In this document: piece by piece, positions 1-7,714 of the stretch
How positions within the stretch are numbered: the stretch's first letter is position 1
How the letters are laid out: each line of letters begins with the position of its first letter
Assembly: GCA_049276455.1 (NCBI GenBank)
Contig: JBASWL010000290.1
Span: forward strand, 1 to 23,409
Reading direction: 5' to 3'
From: Georgfuchsia sp049276455
Lineage (GTDB): Bacteria; Pseudomonadota; Gammaproteobacteria; Burkholderiales; Rhodocyclaceae
DNA length: 23,409 nt
Program-made: the position numbers and the translations under genes
The notes under the pieces: model-generated
What the model was told of the DNA's origin: nothing
What the model saw: the letters and a program-made list of their open reading frames with translations, nothing else
Databases searched by the model: none

Positions 1-1122
1 AGTCAGGGCAGTGGTATCCCCCAGGTGATTGCTGCAACAAAAGAGGTTTCACTTGGAAACGATGTGAGTGCACTGGTTTCAATGCGCATCGCCTGTGGCA
101 AGGTCGGTCTTGGGGCACTGGCGCTGGCAGGCGGATTTTCCGCTGGCAGAGAAGGGCCTTCGGTCCAGGTGGCAGCGTCGATCATGCATCTGGCCCATCG
201 CTTTTTACCGCATAGTCGTGCCCTGCGCCCACAGGATTTGATACTGGCCGGCGGCGCGGCTGGAGTCGCAGCGGCCTTCAATGCCCCATTGGCCGGCATC
301 ATCTTCGCGGTCGAAGAACTCGGGCGCCGCCTGGAAACCCGAACCAGCGGCGTACTGGTAAGTACCATTATTCTTTCAGGACTGGTTTCAATTGCATTAA
401 TGGGAAATTACAACTACTTCGGGCATATGAAAACCTATGCGGAAATCAAGGGGATGTTCCTCATCGTCATCTTCTGCGGGTTGTTGTGCGGTCTGTTGGG
501 TGGCTATTTCAGCCACTTGTTGCTCTGGCCACAAAGGATGCCCAAGTTGGCGATCTGGCGCTGGAGTCGTGCCCATCCGGTTTATTTCGCCGGCGCGTGC
601 GGACTGGTTGTAGCCCTTACTGGTTGGCTATGCAATGGCATGTCCTATGGCAGTGGTTATAACATTACTGCCCGCATTGTATCCGGCGAACTGTCCGTTC
701 CATGGTACACATCTATCGCGCGCTATCTGGCAACGCTGGCCAGTTACTATTCAGGCATACCGGGTGGCCTCTTTGCACCATCGCTTGCTGTGGGTGGAGC
801 CCTTGGTTCCAGCATTGCTCCCTTGATAGGGGCTGCTAACTCCGAGATTCCAGTTGTCGTTTTATGCATGGCGGGATTTCTGGCCGCAGTTACACAATCT
901 CCAATCACCGCCGCCATCATTGTGATGGAAATGGTCGGTGGCCACGACATGATAATCAGCCTGATGGCGGTAGCGCTTCTATCCAGGGCTGTCAGTTCGC
1001 GAGTTGGCCCCGAACTCTACCAGCAGTTGGCGAAGGATTTTCGGGCATCATCATCCGCCCCTGAGATGGATTCCGATCAAAGGTTCCCAATACAACAACC
1101 GGAATCAATTGTTGGCAAGTAA
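1..1122 (+). CDS. ClC-family chloride channel / H+-Cl- antiporter, 5' truncated by window edge
   Basis: This is an integral membrane anion channel or proton/chloride antiporter of the voltage-gated ClC family. The frame is open from base 1, where the first codons read SQGSGIP. That is the conserved GSGIP selectivity-filter segment near the family N-terminal third, so the true start lies left of the window. Further along are GREGPSV (with the gating/proton Glu position) and GIPGGLFAPSLAVG (the GxFxP filter segment). Several long hydrophobic helices are visible. The tail after about 'PELYQQLAKDF' is hydrophilic and short, with no room for CBS domains, as in bacterial ClC proteins without CBS. 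The stop lies inside the 3' end of the convergent MarR gene (18-bp overlap). Whether it is a channel or an exchanger cannot be decided from what is seen. Confidence 0.9.
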   Translation, partial: SQGSGIPQVIAATKEVSLGNDVSALVSMRIACGKVGLGALALAGGFSAGREGPSVQVAASIMHLAHRFLPHSRALRPQDLILAGGAAGVAAAFNAPLAGIIFAVEELGRRLETRTSGVLVSTIILSGLVSIALMGNYNYFGHMKTYAEIKGMFLIVIFCGLLCGLLGGYFSHLLLWPQRMPKLAIWRWSRAHPVYFAGACGLVVALTGWLCNGMSYGSGYNITARIVSGELSVPWYTSIARYLATLASYYSGIPGGLFAPSLAVGGALGSSIAPLIGAANSEIPVVVLCMAGFLAAVTQSPITAAIIVMEMVGGHDMIISLMAVALLSRAVSSRVGPELYQQLAKDFRASSSAPEMDSDQRFPIQQPESIVGK

Positions 1123-1647
1123 CTTTGACTCGGCTTTTTCGTCGCGTACTTTGAACCTGCTGACCAATGTAGTCAGCTGAAGGTTTAGTTGAATCAGGTC
1201 AGCGGATTCCATGCCGCCCAATGCGTCCAGCAAAACACCTCGTAAAGGTTTGGGAGCTTGCTTGATCAGCTTTTTACCTTCCGGCTTCGGGAATAGATGC
1301 ACAACCCGCTGATCTTCATCGCTTCTAACCCGACGAATCAATCCTTGGCTGACAAGGCGGTCAACGAGGTTACTGGCAGTCGACTGGTGAATGGCCAACA
1401 TTTTTGCAACATCCTTCACCCGGATTCCAGGCGTCTCCACAACCATAGCAAGAAACCAAAGCTGGGCACCGTTTACCCCGGTCTGCTCCTCGATCCAACG
1501 ATAGTGTTTCTTGATGGAGTTGAATATCACCCTGAACTTGAGCAAAACTTCCTGTTCAACAATTTGCGCCTCAGCAACAGATAACTCGGAACTATTCACG
1601 ATATTGGATTTTTTTGTAGGTATGTTGAATGATAAATTGACTTTCAT
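1105..1647 (-). CDS. MarR-family winged-helix transcriptional regulator
   Basis: A DNA-binding regulator of 180 residues, slightly longer than the usual 140-160 because of an N-terminal extension of about 25 residues. The core shows a MarR layout: an N-terminal dimerisation helix, then a recognition region reading 'LAIHQSTASNLVDRLVSQG', and a wing with 'RRVRSDEDQRVVHLFP', in which the D-x-D-x-R motif is the family signature. It is transcribed away from the gcv operon and converges on the ClC gene, overlapping its last 18 bases. The effector and targets cannot be told from sequence. The first ATG has only a weak purine-rich upstream tract, so a start some codons later is possible. Confidence 0.85.
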   Translation of the reverse strand: MKVNLSFNIPTKKSNIVNSSELSVAEAQIVEQEVLLKFRVIFNSIKKHYRWIEEQTGVNGAQLWFLAMVVETPGIRVKDVAKMLAIHQSTASNLVDRLVSQGLIRRVRSDEDQRVVHLFPKPEGKKLIKQAPKPLRGVLLDALGGMESADLIQLNLQLTTLVSRFKVRDEKAESKLLANN

Positions 1648-1739
1648 CTTTATACATATTTTGCTCTAAATATTTGGCTTTGGTGTCATTAAGTTAGCCA
1701 AGATGGCAAAGATCTTTGGTCTGCAATTGTTCAGGATGC

Positions 1740-1767
1740 TTGCCAAGCAGAAATTGAATGCGATAAT
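1740..1767 (+). promoter_or_regulatory. Probable sigma70 promoter of the glycine-cleavage operon
   Basis: A -35 like TTGCCA (1740-1745) and a -10 like GATAAT (1762-1767) are separated by 16 bases. Both hexamers differ from consensus at one position. Transcription would begin near 1774, right where the first glycine aptamer begins, which supports the assignment. Confidence 0.6.
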
Positions 1768-1774
1768 CGCAACA

Positions 1775-1935
1775 TCGTCGGGAGAGAACAGGGATCGCAG
1801 GATTGCCTGTCGCCGAAGGCGCAACCCCCAGGAATCGCTCAGGCAAAAGGGCCGACGACGCTGCAAGAATCTGGAGAGCGGTGAGTTCGACTCACCCACC
1901 GAAGGGGTCAAACTCTCAGGTACAGGGACAGATGG
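1775..1935 (+). ncRNA. Tandem glycine riboswitch (two aptamers)
   Basis: Two consecutive glycine aptamers lie in the gcvT leader. Aptamer 1 (about 1776-1857) is closed by CGTCGG/CCGACG and contains GGGAGAGAAC, the GCCGAAGGCGCAA core and CTCAGGCAAAAGGG. Aptamer 2 (about 1870-1932) is closed by TCTG/CAGA and contains GGAGAG, CACCGAAGGGGTCAAA and CTCTCAGGTACAGGGACAG. The short linker of about 12 bases is typical of tandem glycine riboswitches. Placement directly before gcvT-gcvH-gcvP matches the known use of this RNA to induce glycine cleavage when glycine is abundant. Confidence 0.95.
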
Positions 1936-1970
1936 GGCATAGGTCATTTGGCCTGTGTCCCTTTTATTTT
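1925..1970 (+). terminator. Riboswitch expression-platform terminator
   Basis: GGGACA (1925-1930) can pair with TGTCCC (1956-1961). An inner AGGTC/GGCCT stem closes a small loop, and TTTTATTTT follows (1962-1970). The 5' arm overlaps the CAGA (1929-1932) that closes aptamer 2. Glycine-stabilised aptamer 2 would therefore compete with the terminator, predicting an ON switch acting at transcription. The mutual exclusivity is read directly from the bases; the regulatory direction is inferred. Confidence 0.8.
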
Positions 1971-1981
1971 GTCCGCCTCCC

Positions 1982-3058
1982 ATGACCCAACGCACCCCGC
2001 TTTACGACAACCACGTCGCTGCCAACGCCAAGATCGTCGATTTCGCCGGTTGGGAGATGCCCATCCACTACGGCTCGCAGATCGAGGAGCACCACCTCGT
2101 TCGCCGCGATGCCGGCATGTTCGATGTCTCCCACATGCTTGCGCTCGATCTCGCCGGCAAGGATGCGCAGCGCTGGCTGCGCCATCTGCTCGCCAACGAT
2201 GTCGCCAAGCTGACGCTGCCGGGCAAGGCGCTCTACTCCTGCATGCTGAAGGAAGACAGCGGCGTCATCGACGACCTGATCGTCTATTTCTTCACACCCC
2301 AGCGCTATCGCATCGTGGTCAACGCCGGCACTGCTGACAAGGACGTGGCCTGGATGCAAAAGCAGCTCGCCGGGTTCGATGCCACGCTGAAGCCGCGCCG
2401 TGATCTCGCCATGATCGCTGTACAGGGACCGCATGCACGGGAAAAATTCTGGGCAGCCTTCCCCGCCAGTCGTGCCGCCAGCGAAGGCCTGCAAGTCTTT
2501 CAGGCAATAGACTGGAGCGACTGGCTGATCGCCCGCACCGGCTACACCGGCGAGGATGGCTTTGAAATCAGCATTCCCACTACCGAAGCGGCCAGCGTAT
2601 GGAAAACTTTGCAAGCCACAGGAGTAGCCCCTATTGGCCTCGGCGCGCGCGACACCCTGCGCCTCGAAGCCGGCATGAACCTCTACGGCCAGGACATGGA
2701 CGAATCGGTCGGCCCGCTCGAATCAGGCCTGGCCTGGACTGTCGATTTCAAGGATGCCGGCCGCGACTTCATCGGTCGCAAGGCGCTGGAAGCTCAGAAG
2801 CCGGCACGCAAGCTGGTCGGCCTGCTGCTGCTCGATCGCGGCGTAATGCGCTCTCACCAGAAAGTCATCACAGCTCATGGCGCTGGCGAAACCACCAGCG
2901 GCAGCTTCTCGCCTACGCTCAACCAGTCGATTGCGCTGGCGCGGGTTCCTGTCGGCGTTGCGATTGGCGATGAAGTCAGCGTCGAGATTCGCGACAAAAA
3001 ACTAAGCGCACGAATTGTCAAGCCATCTTTCGCGCGTCACGGTAAATCTTTGCTCTAG
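1982..3058 (+). CDS. gcvT: Glycine cleavage system T protein (aminomethyltransferase)
   Basis: Transfers the methylene of the aminomethyl-lipoyl H protein to tetrahydrofolate, releasing ammonia and yielding 5,10-methylene-THF. The 358-residue product matches the usual T-protein length (about 360). It begins TPLYDNHVAANAKIVDFAGW, the standard opening with the D-F-x-G-W motif. It also has 'HLVRRDAGMFDVSHM', 'TGYTGEDGFEI' and 'GLGARDTLRLEAGMNLYGQD', all family hallmarks of the folate-binding core. ATG 1982 is chosen over the in-frame GTG at 1955 because the GTG lies in the 3' arm of the riboswitch terminator and would add non-conserved residues. No good Shine-Dalgarno precedes ATG 1982. First gene of the operon; gcvH follows after 9 bases. 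Confidence 0.96.
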   Translation: MTQRTPLYDNHVAANAKIVDFAGWEMPIHYGSQIEEHHLVRRDAGMFDVSHMLALDLAGKDAQRWLRHLLANDVAKLTLPGKALYSCMLKEDSGVIDDLIVYFFTPQRYRIVVNAGTADKDVAWMQKQLAGFDATLKPRRDLAMIAVQGPHAREKFWAAFPASRAASEGLQVFQAIDWSDWLIARTGYTGEDGFEISIPTTEAASVWKTLQATGVAPIGLGARDTLRLEAGMNLYGQDMDESVGPLESGLAWTVDFKDAGRDFIGRKALEAQKPARKLVGLLLLDRGVMRSHQKVITAHGAGETTSGSFSPTLNQSIALARVPVGVAIGDEVSVEIRDKKLSARIVKPSFARHGKSLL

Positions 3059-3067
3059 GAGAAAATC

Positions 3068-3451
3068 ATGAATGTTCCCGCCAATCTGAAATACACCAAG
3101 TCGCACGAATGGATCAGACAAGAAGCCGATGGCAGCCTCACCATCGGCATCACCGACCACGCCCAGGAGGCCTTGGGCGACATCGTTTTCCTCGAACTGC
3201 CGGAAGTCGGCCGCACGGTGAAGGCCGGCGAAGAAGTCGCCGTAGTCGAATCAGTGAAGGCTGCGTCCGACATCTATGCGCCGGTCTCGGGTGAAGTCAT
3301 CGAAGCCAACGGCGCTATCGTCGACGCGCCGGAGGGCGTGAACACCGATGCGTATGGCGCGTGGCTGTTCAGGATCAAGCCGTCAAATCCAGCCGAGTAC
3401 GACGCCCTGCTCGACGCGGCGGCTTATACCAAGGTTGCAGAAGGCGAATAA
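3068..3451 (+). CDS. gcvH: Glycine cleavage system H protein (lipoyl carrier)
   Basis: Small lipoylated shuttle protein that carries the aminomethyl group between the P and T proteins and is then reoxidised by the L protein. The 127 residues fit the family length. The lipoyl-lysine sits in 'VVESVKAASDIYAPVSGE' (Lys64). The N-terminal 'YTKSHEWIR' and 'GITDHAQEALGDIVF' are characteristic. A strong AGGAG ribosome site lies 7 bases before ATG 3068. It follows gcvT closely, so it is co-transcribed and under the same glycine riboswitch. Confidence 0.97.
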   Translation: MNVPANLKYTKSHEWIRQEADGSLTIGITDHAQEALGDIVFLELPEVGRTVKAGEEVAVVESVKAASDIYAPVSGEVIEANGAIVDAPEGVNTDAYGAWLFRIKPSNPAEYDALLDAAAYTKVAEGE

Positions 3452-3460
3452 CGCAAGACT

Positions 3461-3490
3461 CCGTCATTCCCGCGCAGGCGGGAATAACGG
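3461..3490. repeat. dRS3-like intergenic palindrome between gcvH and gcvP
   Basis: The core is ATTCCC (3466-3471), eight bases, then GGGAAT (3480-3485). This fits the ATTCCC-N8-GGGAAT pattern described for neisserial dRS3 repeats and seen widely as 'GTCATTCCCGCG..GCGGGAAT' elements in betaproteobacteria. The pairing extends outward to CCGT/ACGG with one C/A mismatch, so the transcript would form a stem of about 13 pairs. There is no run of T after it, so it is unlikely to be a terminator. It may stabilise the gcvTH mRNA or be a phage-integration type repeat. Confidence 0.65.
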
Positions 3491-3510
3491 AAATTTGACG
3501 AGTCCAAAAC

Positions 3511-6360
3511 ATGAACGAACAGCCATCCCTCTCCACCCTCGAACAGCACGACGAATTCATCGCCCGCCACATCGGCCATGATGCCGGTGACATTGCGTCC
3601 ATGATCGCCGCCATCGGCGCGGTCTCGCTCGACGACCTGATCGCGCAGACGGTGCCGGGCACAATCCGTTTGCCCGCGCCGCTGGCACTCGCCGGACCGC
3701 AGCGCGAACACGAGGCGCTCGCCGCGCTGCGGGCTATCGCAGCAAAGAACGTGGTGAAGAAATCGCTGATCGGCATGGGCTATTACGACACCCTCACGCC
3801 CAAGGTGATCCTGCGCAACGTGCTGGAGAACCCCGGCTGGTACACCGCCTATACGCCCTATCAGGCCGAGATCGCGCAGGGCCGGCTTGAAGCCCTGCTC
3901 AACTATCAGCAGATGGTGATCGACCTCACCGGCATGGCACTCGCCAATGCTTCCCTGCTCGACGAAGCCACCGCCGCGGCCGAAGCGATGACCATGGCGC
4001 GGCGCATCAGCAAGTCGAAGTCGAATGCCTTCTTCGTCGATGCCGGCTGCTTCCCGCAGACCATCGACGTGGTGAAAACGCGCGCCGGTCTGTTCAACTA
4101 CGAGTTGATCATCGGTGCCGCCAGCGACGCCGCCAGTCATGATGTGTTCGGTGCGCTGCTGCAATATCCCGACGCGCGCGGCGAAGTAAATGACCTGACC
4201 GCTACCCTCGCCGTGCTCAAGGCAAAAGGCGCCGTCACTGCCGTCGCTAGTGACTTGATGGCGCTGGTTTTGCTCAAGTCGCCTGGGGCGATGGGCGCCG
4301 ACATCGCGCTCGGTTCCTCGCAACGCTTCGGCGTTCCGCTCGGTTTCGGCGGTCCGCATGCGGCCTTCTTCGCGACACGGGACGAGCACAAGCGCCAGGT
4401 GCCGGGCCGCATCATCGGCGTCTCGGTCGATGCGCGCGGCAAGACGGCATTGCGCATGGCGCTACAGACACGCGAGCAGCATATCCGCCGCGAGAAAGCC
4501 AACTCCAACATCTGCACTTCGCAGGTGCTGCTCGCCAACATCGCCGGCATGTATGCCGTCTATCACGGCCCGCAAGGCTTGGAGACCATCGCCAGTCGCA
4601 TCCATCGGCTCACGAGCATTCTCGCCATCGGCCTGCGTAAAGCCGGCGTGAAAGTACTTAACCAGCGCTGGTTTGACACGCTGCAAGTGGAAACATCGGC
4701 GGAGATCAATGGCTATAACTTGCGCCTGGTTTCAGATTCAGTGCGAGGCATTTCATTGAATGAAAAAACCACCCGTGACGATGTCGTGGCCCTGCTGCAA
4801 GCCATCACCGGCCAGTCGTCGGATATCGAAGCACTCGATGCCGAAGCAGCCGCGAACAGCCCCATCGCTGGCTTGCTGCGTAATGACGCAATACTGACGC
4901 ACCCCGTGTTCAACACGCACCACATCGAACACGAGATGCTGCGTTACCTGAAGCGCCTGCAAAACCGCGACCTGGCGATGGACCACAGCATGATCTCGCT
5001 CGGCTCCTGCACCATGAAGCTCAACGCCACCAGCGAGATGATTCCGATCACCTGGCCCGGGTTCAGCGACGTCCATCCCTTCGCGCCGCTCGATCAGGCC
5101 AAGGGTTATCTGGAAATGATTCATGGTCTGGAGGATTGGCTCAAGGCCGTTACCGGATTCGATGCCATATGCATGCAGCCAAACTCCGGCGCACAGGGCG
5201 AATATGCGGGGCTGGTGGCCATCCACCGCTACCATGCATCGCGCGGCGATGCAGCACGCAACGTCTGCCTGATCCCGAAATCCGCCCATGGCACCAATCC
5301 GGCCTCGGCGCAGATGTGCGGCATGAGCGTCATTGTTGTCGATTGCGACGAGAGTGGCAACGTCAATGTCAGCGACCTTAAGGCCAAGGCTGCCGAATAC
5401 AGTGCAACCCTCGCCTGCCTGATGATCACCTACCCGTCGACGCACGGCGTGTTCGAAGAAGCCATCAAGGACATTTGCACCATCGTGCATCAGCACGGCG
5501 GTCAGGTTTACATGGATGGGGCCAATCTCAACGCTCAGGTCGGCCTCACCTCGCCCGCGACCATCGGCGCCGACGTGTCGCACATGAACCTGCACAAGAC
5601 CTTTGCAATCCCTCATGGCGGCGGCGGACCGGGCATGGGCCCGATCGGGCTGAAAGCGCACCTCGCGCCGTTCATGTCCAACCATGTAGTGCAACCCGTC
5701 GATGGACCGCATAAAGGTCAGACTGCCGTATCAGCCGCGCCCTGGGGCTCGGCCTCGATCCTGCCGATCTCCTGGATGTACATCGCGATGATGGGCGGCA
5801 CTGGTCTTACGCTGGCGACCAAGGTGGCGATCCTCAATGCCAATTACATCGCCAGCCGGCTGAACGATCATTACCCCGTGCTCTACACGGGATCGAAGGG
5901 CCGCGTCGCGCACGAATGCATCCTCGATATCCGCGCCATCAAGACGGCAACGGGCATCGCCGAGATCGACATCGCCAAGCGCCTGATGGATTACGGTTTC
6001 CACGCGCCGACGGTGAGTTTTCCCGTCGCCGGCACACTGATGGTGGAGCCTACCGAGTCGGAATCGAAAGCCGAGCTCGACCGTTTCATTGCTGCGATGA
6101 TGTCGATCCGCGAGGAAATCCGCAAGGTGGAACAAGGCACCTGGCCCGCTGACAACAATCCCTTGAAGCAAGCGCCGCATACTCAGGCCGACATTGTCGA
6201 TACCGACTGGAAGCGGCCCTATTCGCGCGAAGAAGCCGCATTCCCCTTGCCTTGGGTAGCGGAGAACAAGTTCTGGCCTTTTGTGAATCGCATCGATGAC
6301 GTCTACGGCGACCGCAACCTGTTCTGCGCCTGCGTTCCGCCGGGGGATGATGTTGCTTAG
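3511..6360 (+). CDS. gcvP: Glycine dehydrogenase (decarboxylating), P protein
   Basis: PLP enzyme that decarboxylates glycine and loads the aminomethyl group onto GcvH. The 949 residues correspond to the fused single-chain P protein (about 950-960) rather than the split GcvPA/GcvPB form. Conserved segments include 'RHIGHDAGDIASMI' near the N-terminus, 'IGMGYYDTLTPKVILRNV', 'SLGSCTMKLNATSEMIP' and the PLP-lysine motif 'MNLHKTFAIPHGGGGPG', with Lys696. The C-terminal 'YGDRNLFCACVP' is the usual ending. The start is fixed by the family N-terminus; the ribosome site is weak. It ends the operon. The L protein (lipoamide dehydrogenase) is not in the window. Confidence 0.97.
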   Translation: MNEQPSLSTLEQHDEFIARHIGHDAGDIASMIAAIGAVSLDDLIAQTVPGTIRLPAPLALAGPQREHEALAALRAIAAKNVVKKSLIGMGYYDTLTPKVILRNVLENPGWYTAYTPYQAEIAQGRLEALLNYQQMVIDLTGMALANASLLDEATAAAEAMTMARRISKSKSNAFFVDAGCFPQTIDVVKTRAGLFNYELIIGAASDAASHDVFGALLQYPDARGEVNDLTATLAVLKAKGAVTAVASDLMALVLLKSPGAMGADIALGSSQRFGVPLGFGGPHAAFFATRDEHKRQVPGRIIGVSVDARGKTALRMALQTREQHIRREKANSNICTSQVLLANIAGMYAVYHGPQGLETIASRIHRLTSILAIGLRKAGVKVLNQRWFDTLQVETSAEINGYNLRLVSDSVRGISLNEKTTRDDVVALLQAITGQSSDIEALDAEAAANSPIAGLLRNDAILTHPVFNTHHIEHEMLRYLKRLQNRDLAMDHSMISLGSCTMKLNATSEMIPITWPGFSDVHPFAPLDQAKGYLEMIHGLEDWLKAVTGFDAICMQPNSGAQGEYAGLVAIHRYHASRGDAARNVCLIPKSAHGTNPASAQMCGMSVIVVDCDESGNVNVSDLKAKAAEYSATLACLMITYPSTHGVFEEAIKDICTIVHQHGGQVYMDGANLNAQVGLTSPATIGADVSHMNLHKTFAIPHGGGGPGMGPIGLKAHLAPFMSNHVVQPVDGPHKGQTAVSAAPWGSASILPISWMYIAMMGGTGLTLATKVAILNANYIASRLNDHYPVLYTGSKGRVAHECILDIRAIKTATGIAEIDIAKRLMDYGFHAPTVSFPVAGTLMVEPTESESKAELDRFIAAMMSIREEIRKVEQGTWPADNNPLKQAPHTQADIVDTDWKRPYSREEAAFPLPWVAENKFWPFVNRIDDVYGDRNLFCACVPPGDDVA

Positions 6361-6555
6361 TGCGCTATGCGCGTTCTCGCCAGCCTGACCGCGCTAAAGA
6401 AACATGCGACCATGGCGACAACAATAAAGCCGCTGAATAGCAGTTCCCTGCCCTCACCCCATAGCTGTATCGAGAACGAATACCAGCAGCAGTGCAGCAA
6501 ACTGGTTCAGTAATGGTTCCATCATCCCGGTACTGCGAGCAGACTGGTCGGAAAC
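6361..6555. other. Intergenic gap with possible decayed small membrane ORF (minus strand)
   Basis: No convincing gene. On the minus strand a 23-codon ORF starts at 6525 (ATG ATG) and stops at 6454; it reads 'MMEPLLNQFAALLLVFVLD', a hydrophobic stretch. Immediately after, in another minus frame running to a stop at 6357-6359, comes 'GRELLFSGFIVVAMVACFF' followed by a basic tail 'RLARTRIAH'. Together they resemble a tiny two-helix membrane protein broken by a frameshift, or chance. The second frame overlaps the gcvP stop codon. No clear terminator for gcvP is seen. Confidence 0.2.
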
Positions 6556-7668
6556 CTAAACTGTCTGGTGGGAATCCAGGATAATCGGCGTGGTTTCGAA
6601 TCCCCGGCTTTTCGATATTTCGGCGACAAACTCCCTGGGACTGATGGGTTTTCTTTTCTTCAGCTCCTCGGGCTTCTCCTGTAAATTTAGCGCTCCCACC
6701 GCACATGTAGGAATGCAAACCCCGCATCCGATGCAGCGATCCAGGTTGATATCGACAGTTCCTTCGCCATTGCCGGTGATTGCCTCCATGGGACAGATAT
6801 CGATACAGGCATCGCAACTGATGCAGTCATCCTTCTTGACCTCCGTGTAAAAGTCGCTCGTGACCGCATCTACTGGTTTGGGGAGTCTTTTGATCGCACG
6901 AAAAATTGTGCAATATTTTCCGTCGCAGTGACACATGACATGGGGGGATTTCAAATTGCTTGGCATGTTCACCAGACCGGCATCCTCGCAACCCTGCTGG
7001 ATTTCGAGCGCTTCGTCGATGGTGAGGTATTTCGCCTGGCCCCGTTCGACCGAATAATCCGCGAGCCAATCGAATACGAAACACACGTTGGAAGTGGGCA
7101 GGTCGATCTTGTCACCAAGAGCCTTGCCTTTATCCCGGCAGTAGCAGGGGATGGCCGCAATTGTCTTTTTCGACCGGAGCAAGGGTTCGATCTGATTGTA
7201 GGCGGCAACCGTCAAATCAGAACTCACAGCCTCATTGACCGGAGTGAATCTGAGAAAAGCATCTGTTGGCAATTTTCCAAAGTGATCCAGGTAACCTTCT
7301 TCCTGGAATCGCTCGAACAGATTCGCGAGTTCGGGATCCATATTGCCCGCGCTGTTTTCAGCGAAGCCGTGCATGAAAGGCGCCGCATGGAAACACGTCT
7401 CGCCTTCCGCCGACAAACTATTAAAGACTGTGCCTTTCCGGATCATGCTCGAGAGTACCGCGAGCAGTTCGTCCGGATCCCGCTTCATGCGCGCCGCGAT
7501 CGCTTCAAGCGGCTCCGGCATCATGCCGAGGTTCACGCCCACCTCGGCCTCGTCTCGAGTAAACAGCCTCTTCAGAAGCTCGATTTCCACTCCGGATGCT
7601 GTAGCGGGAAAACCCAAGGCATAGGTATTGATCTTTGACCTCAAGTCCTGGTAAATCTTGTCGACCAT
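6556..7668 (-). CDS. 4Fe-4S dicluster ferredoxin-like protein linked to hypAB
   Basis: Predicted cytoplasmic iron-sulfur protein of 370 residues; function not recognised. The start is placed at 7668 (MVDKIYQDL...), because AGGAGA lies just upstream and the 47 upstream codons overlap hypB and lack conservation-like character. The N-terminal part (about residues 10-90, 'SGVEIELLKRLFTRDEAEV') looks like a winged-helix-type domain. The middle holds two extra Cys clusters ('IPCYCRDKGKALG' and 'HVMCHCDGKYC'). The C-terminus is a classic bacterial ferredoxin pair: Cys282/285/288/292-Pro and Cys312/315/318/322. It follows hypB after 46 bases on the same strand, suggesting a shared operon and perhaps a redox role in nickel-enzyme maturation or a dedicated electron carrier. 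That role is inference. Confidence 0.85.
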   Translation of the reverse strand: MVDKIYQDLRSKINTYALGFPATASGVEIELLKRLFTRDEAEVGVNLGMMPEPLEAIAARMKRDPDELLAVLSSMIRKGTVFNSLSAEGETCFHAAPFMHGFAENSAGNMDPELANLFERFQEEGYLDHFGKLPTDAFLRFTPVNEAVSSDLTVAAYNQIEPLLRSKKTIAAIPCYCRDKGKALGDKIDLPTSNVCFVFDWLADYSVERGQAKYLTIDEALEIQQGCEDAGLVNMPSNLKSPHVMCHCDGKYCTIFRAIKRLPKPVDAVTSDFYTEVKKDDCISCDACIDICPMEAITGNGEGTVDINLDRCIGCGVCIPTCAVGALNLQEKPEELKKRKPISPREFVAEISKSRGFETTPIILDSHQTV

Positions 7669-7714
7669 GATGTCTTCTCCTTTTGCCAACTTTATTTTTG
7701 TATGTAACCGTGGG

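Noticed and set aside
1955..1981. GTG at 1955 as gcvT start
   Set aside because: It lies within the 3' arm of the riboswitch terminator and adds non-conserved residues before the typical GcvT N-terminus.
3424..4389. Long minus-strand open frames opposite gcvP (also 4753-5712)
   Set aside because: They lie fully inside gcvP, have Arg/His/Gly-rich composition without motifs, and result from G/C-rich third positions of the real gene.
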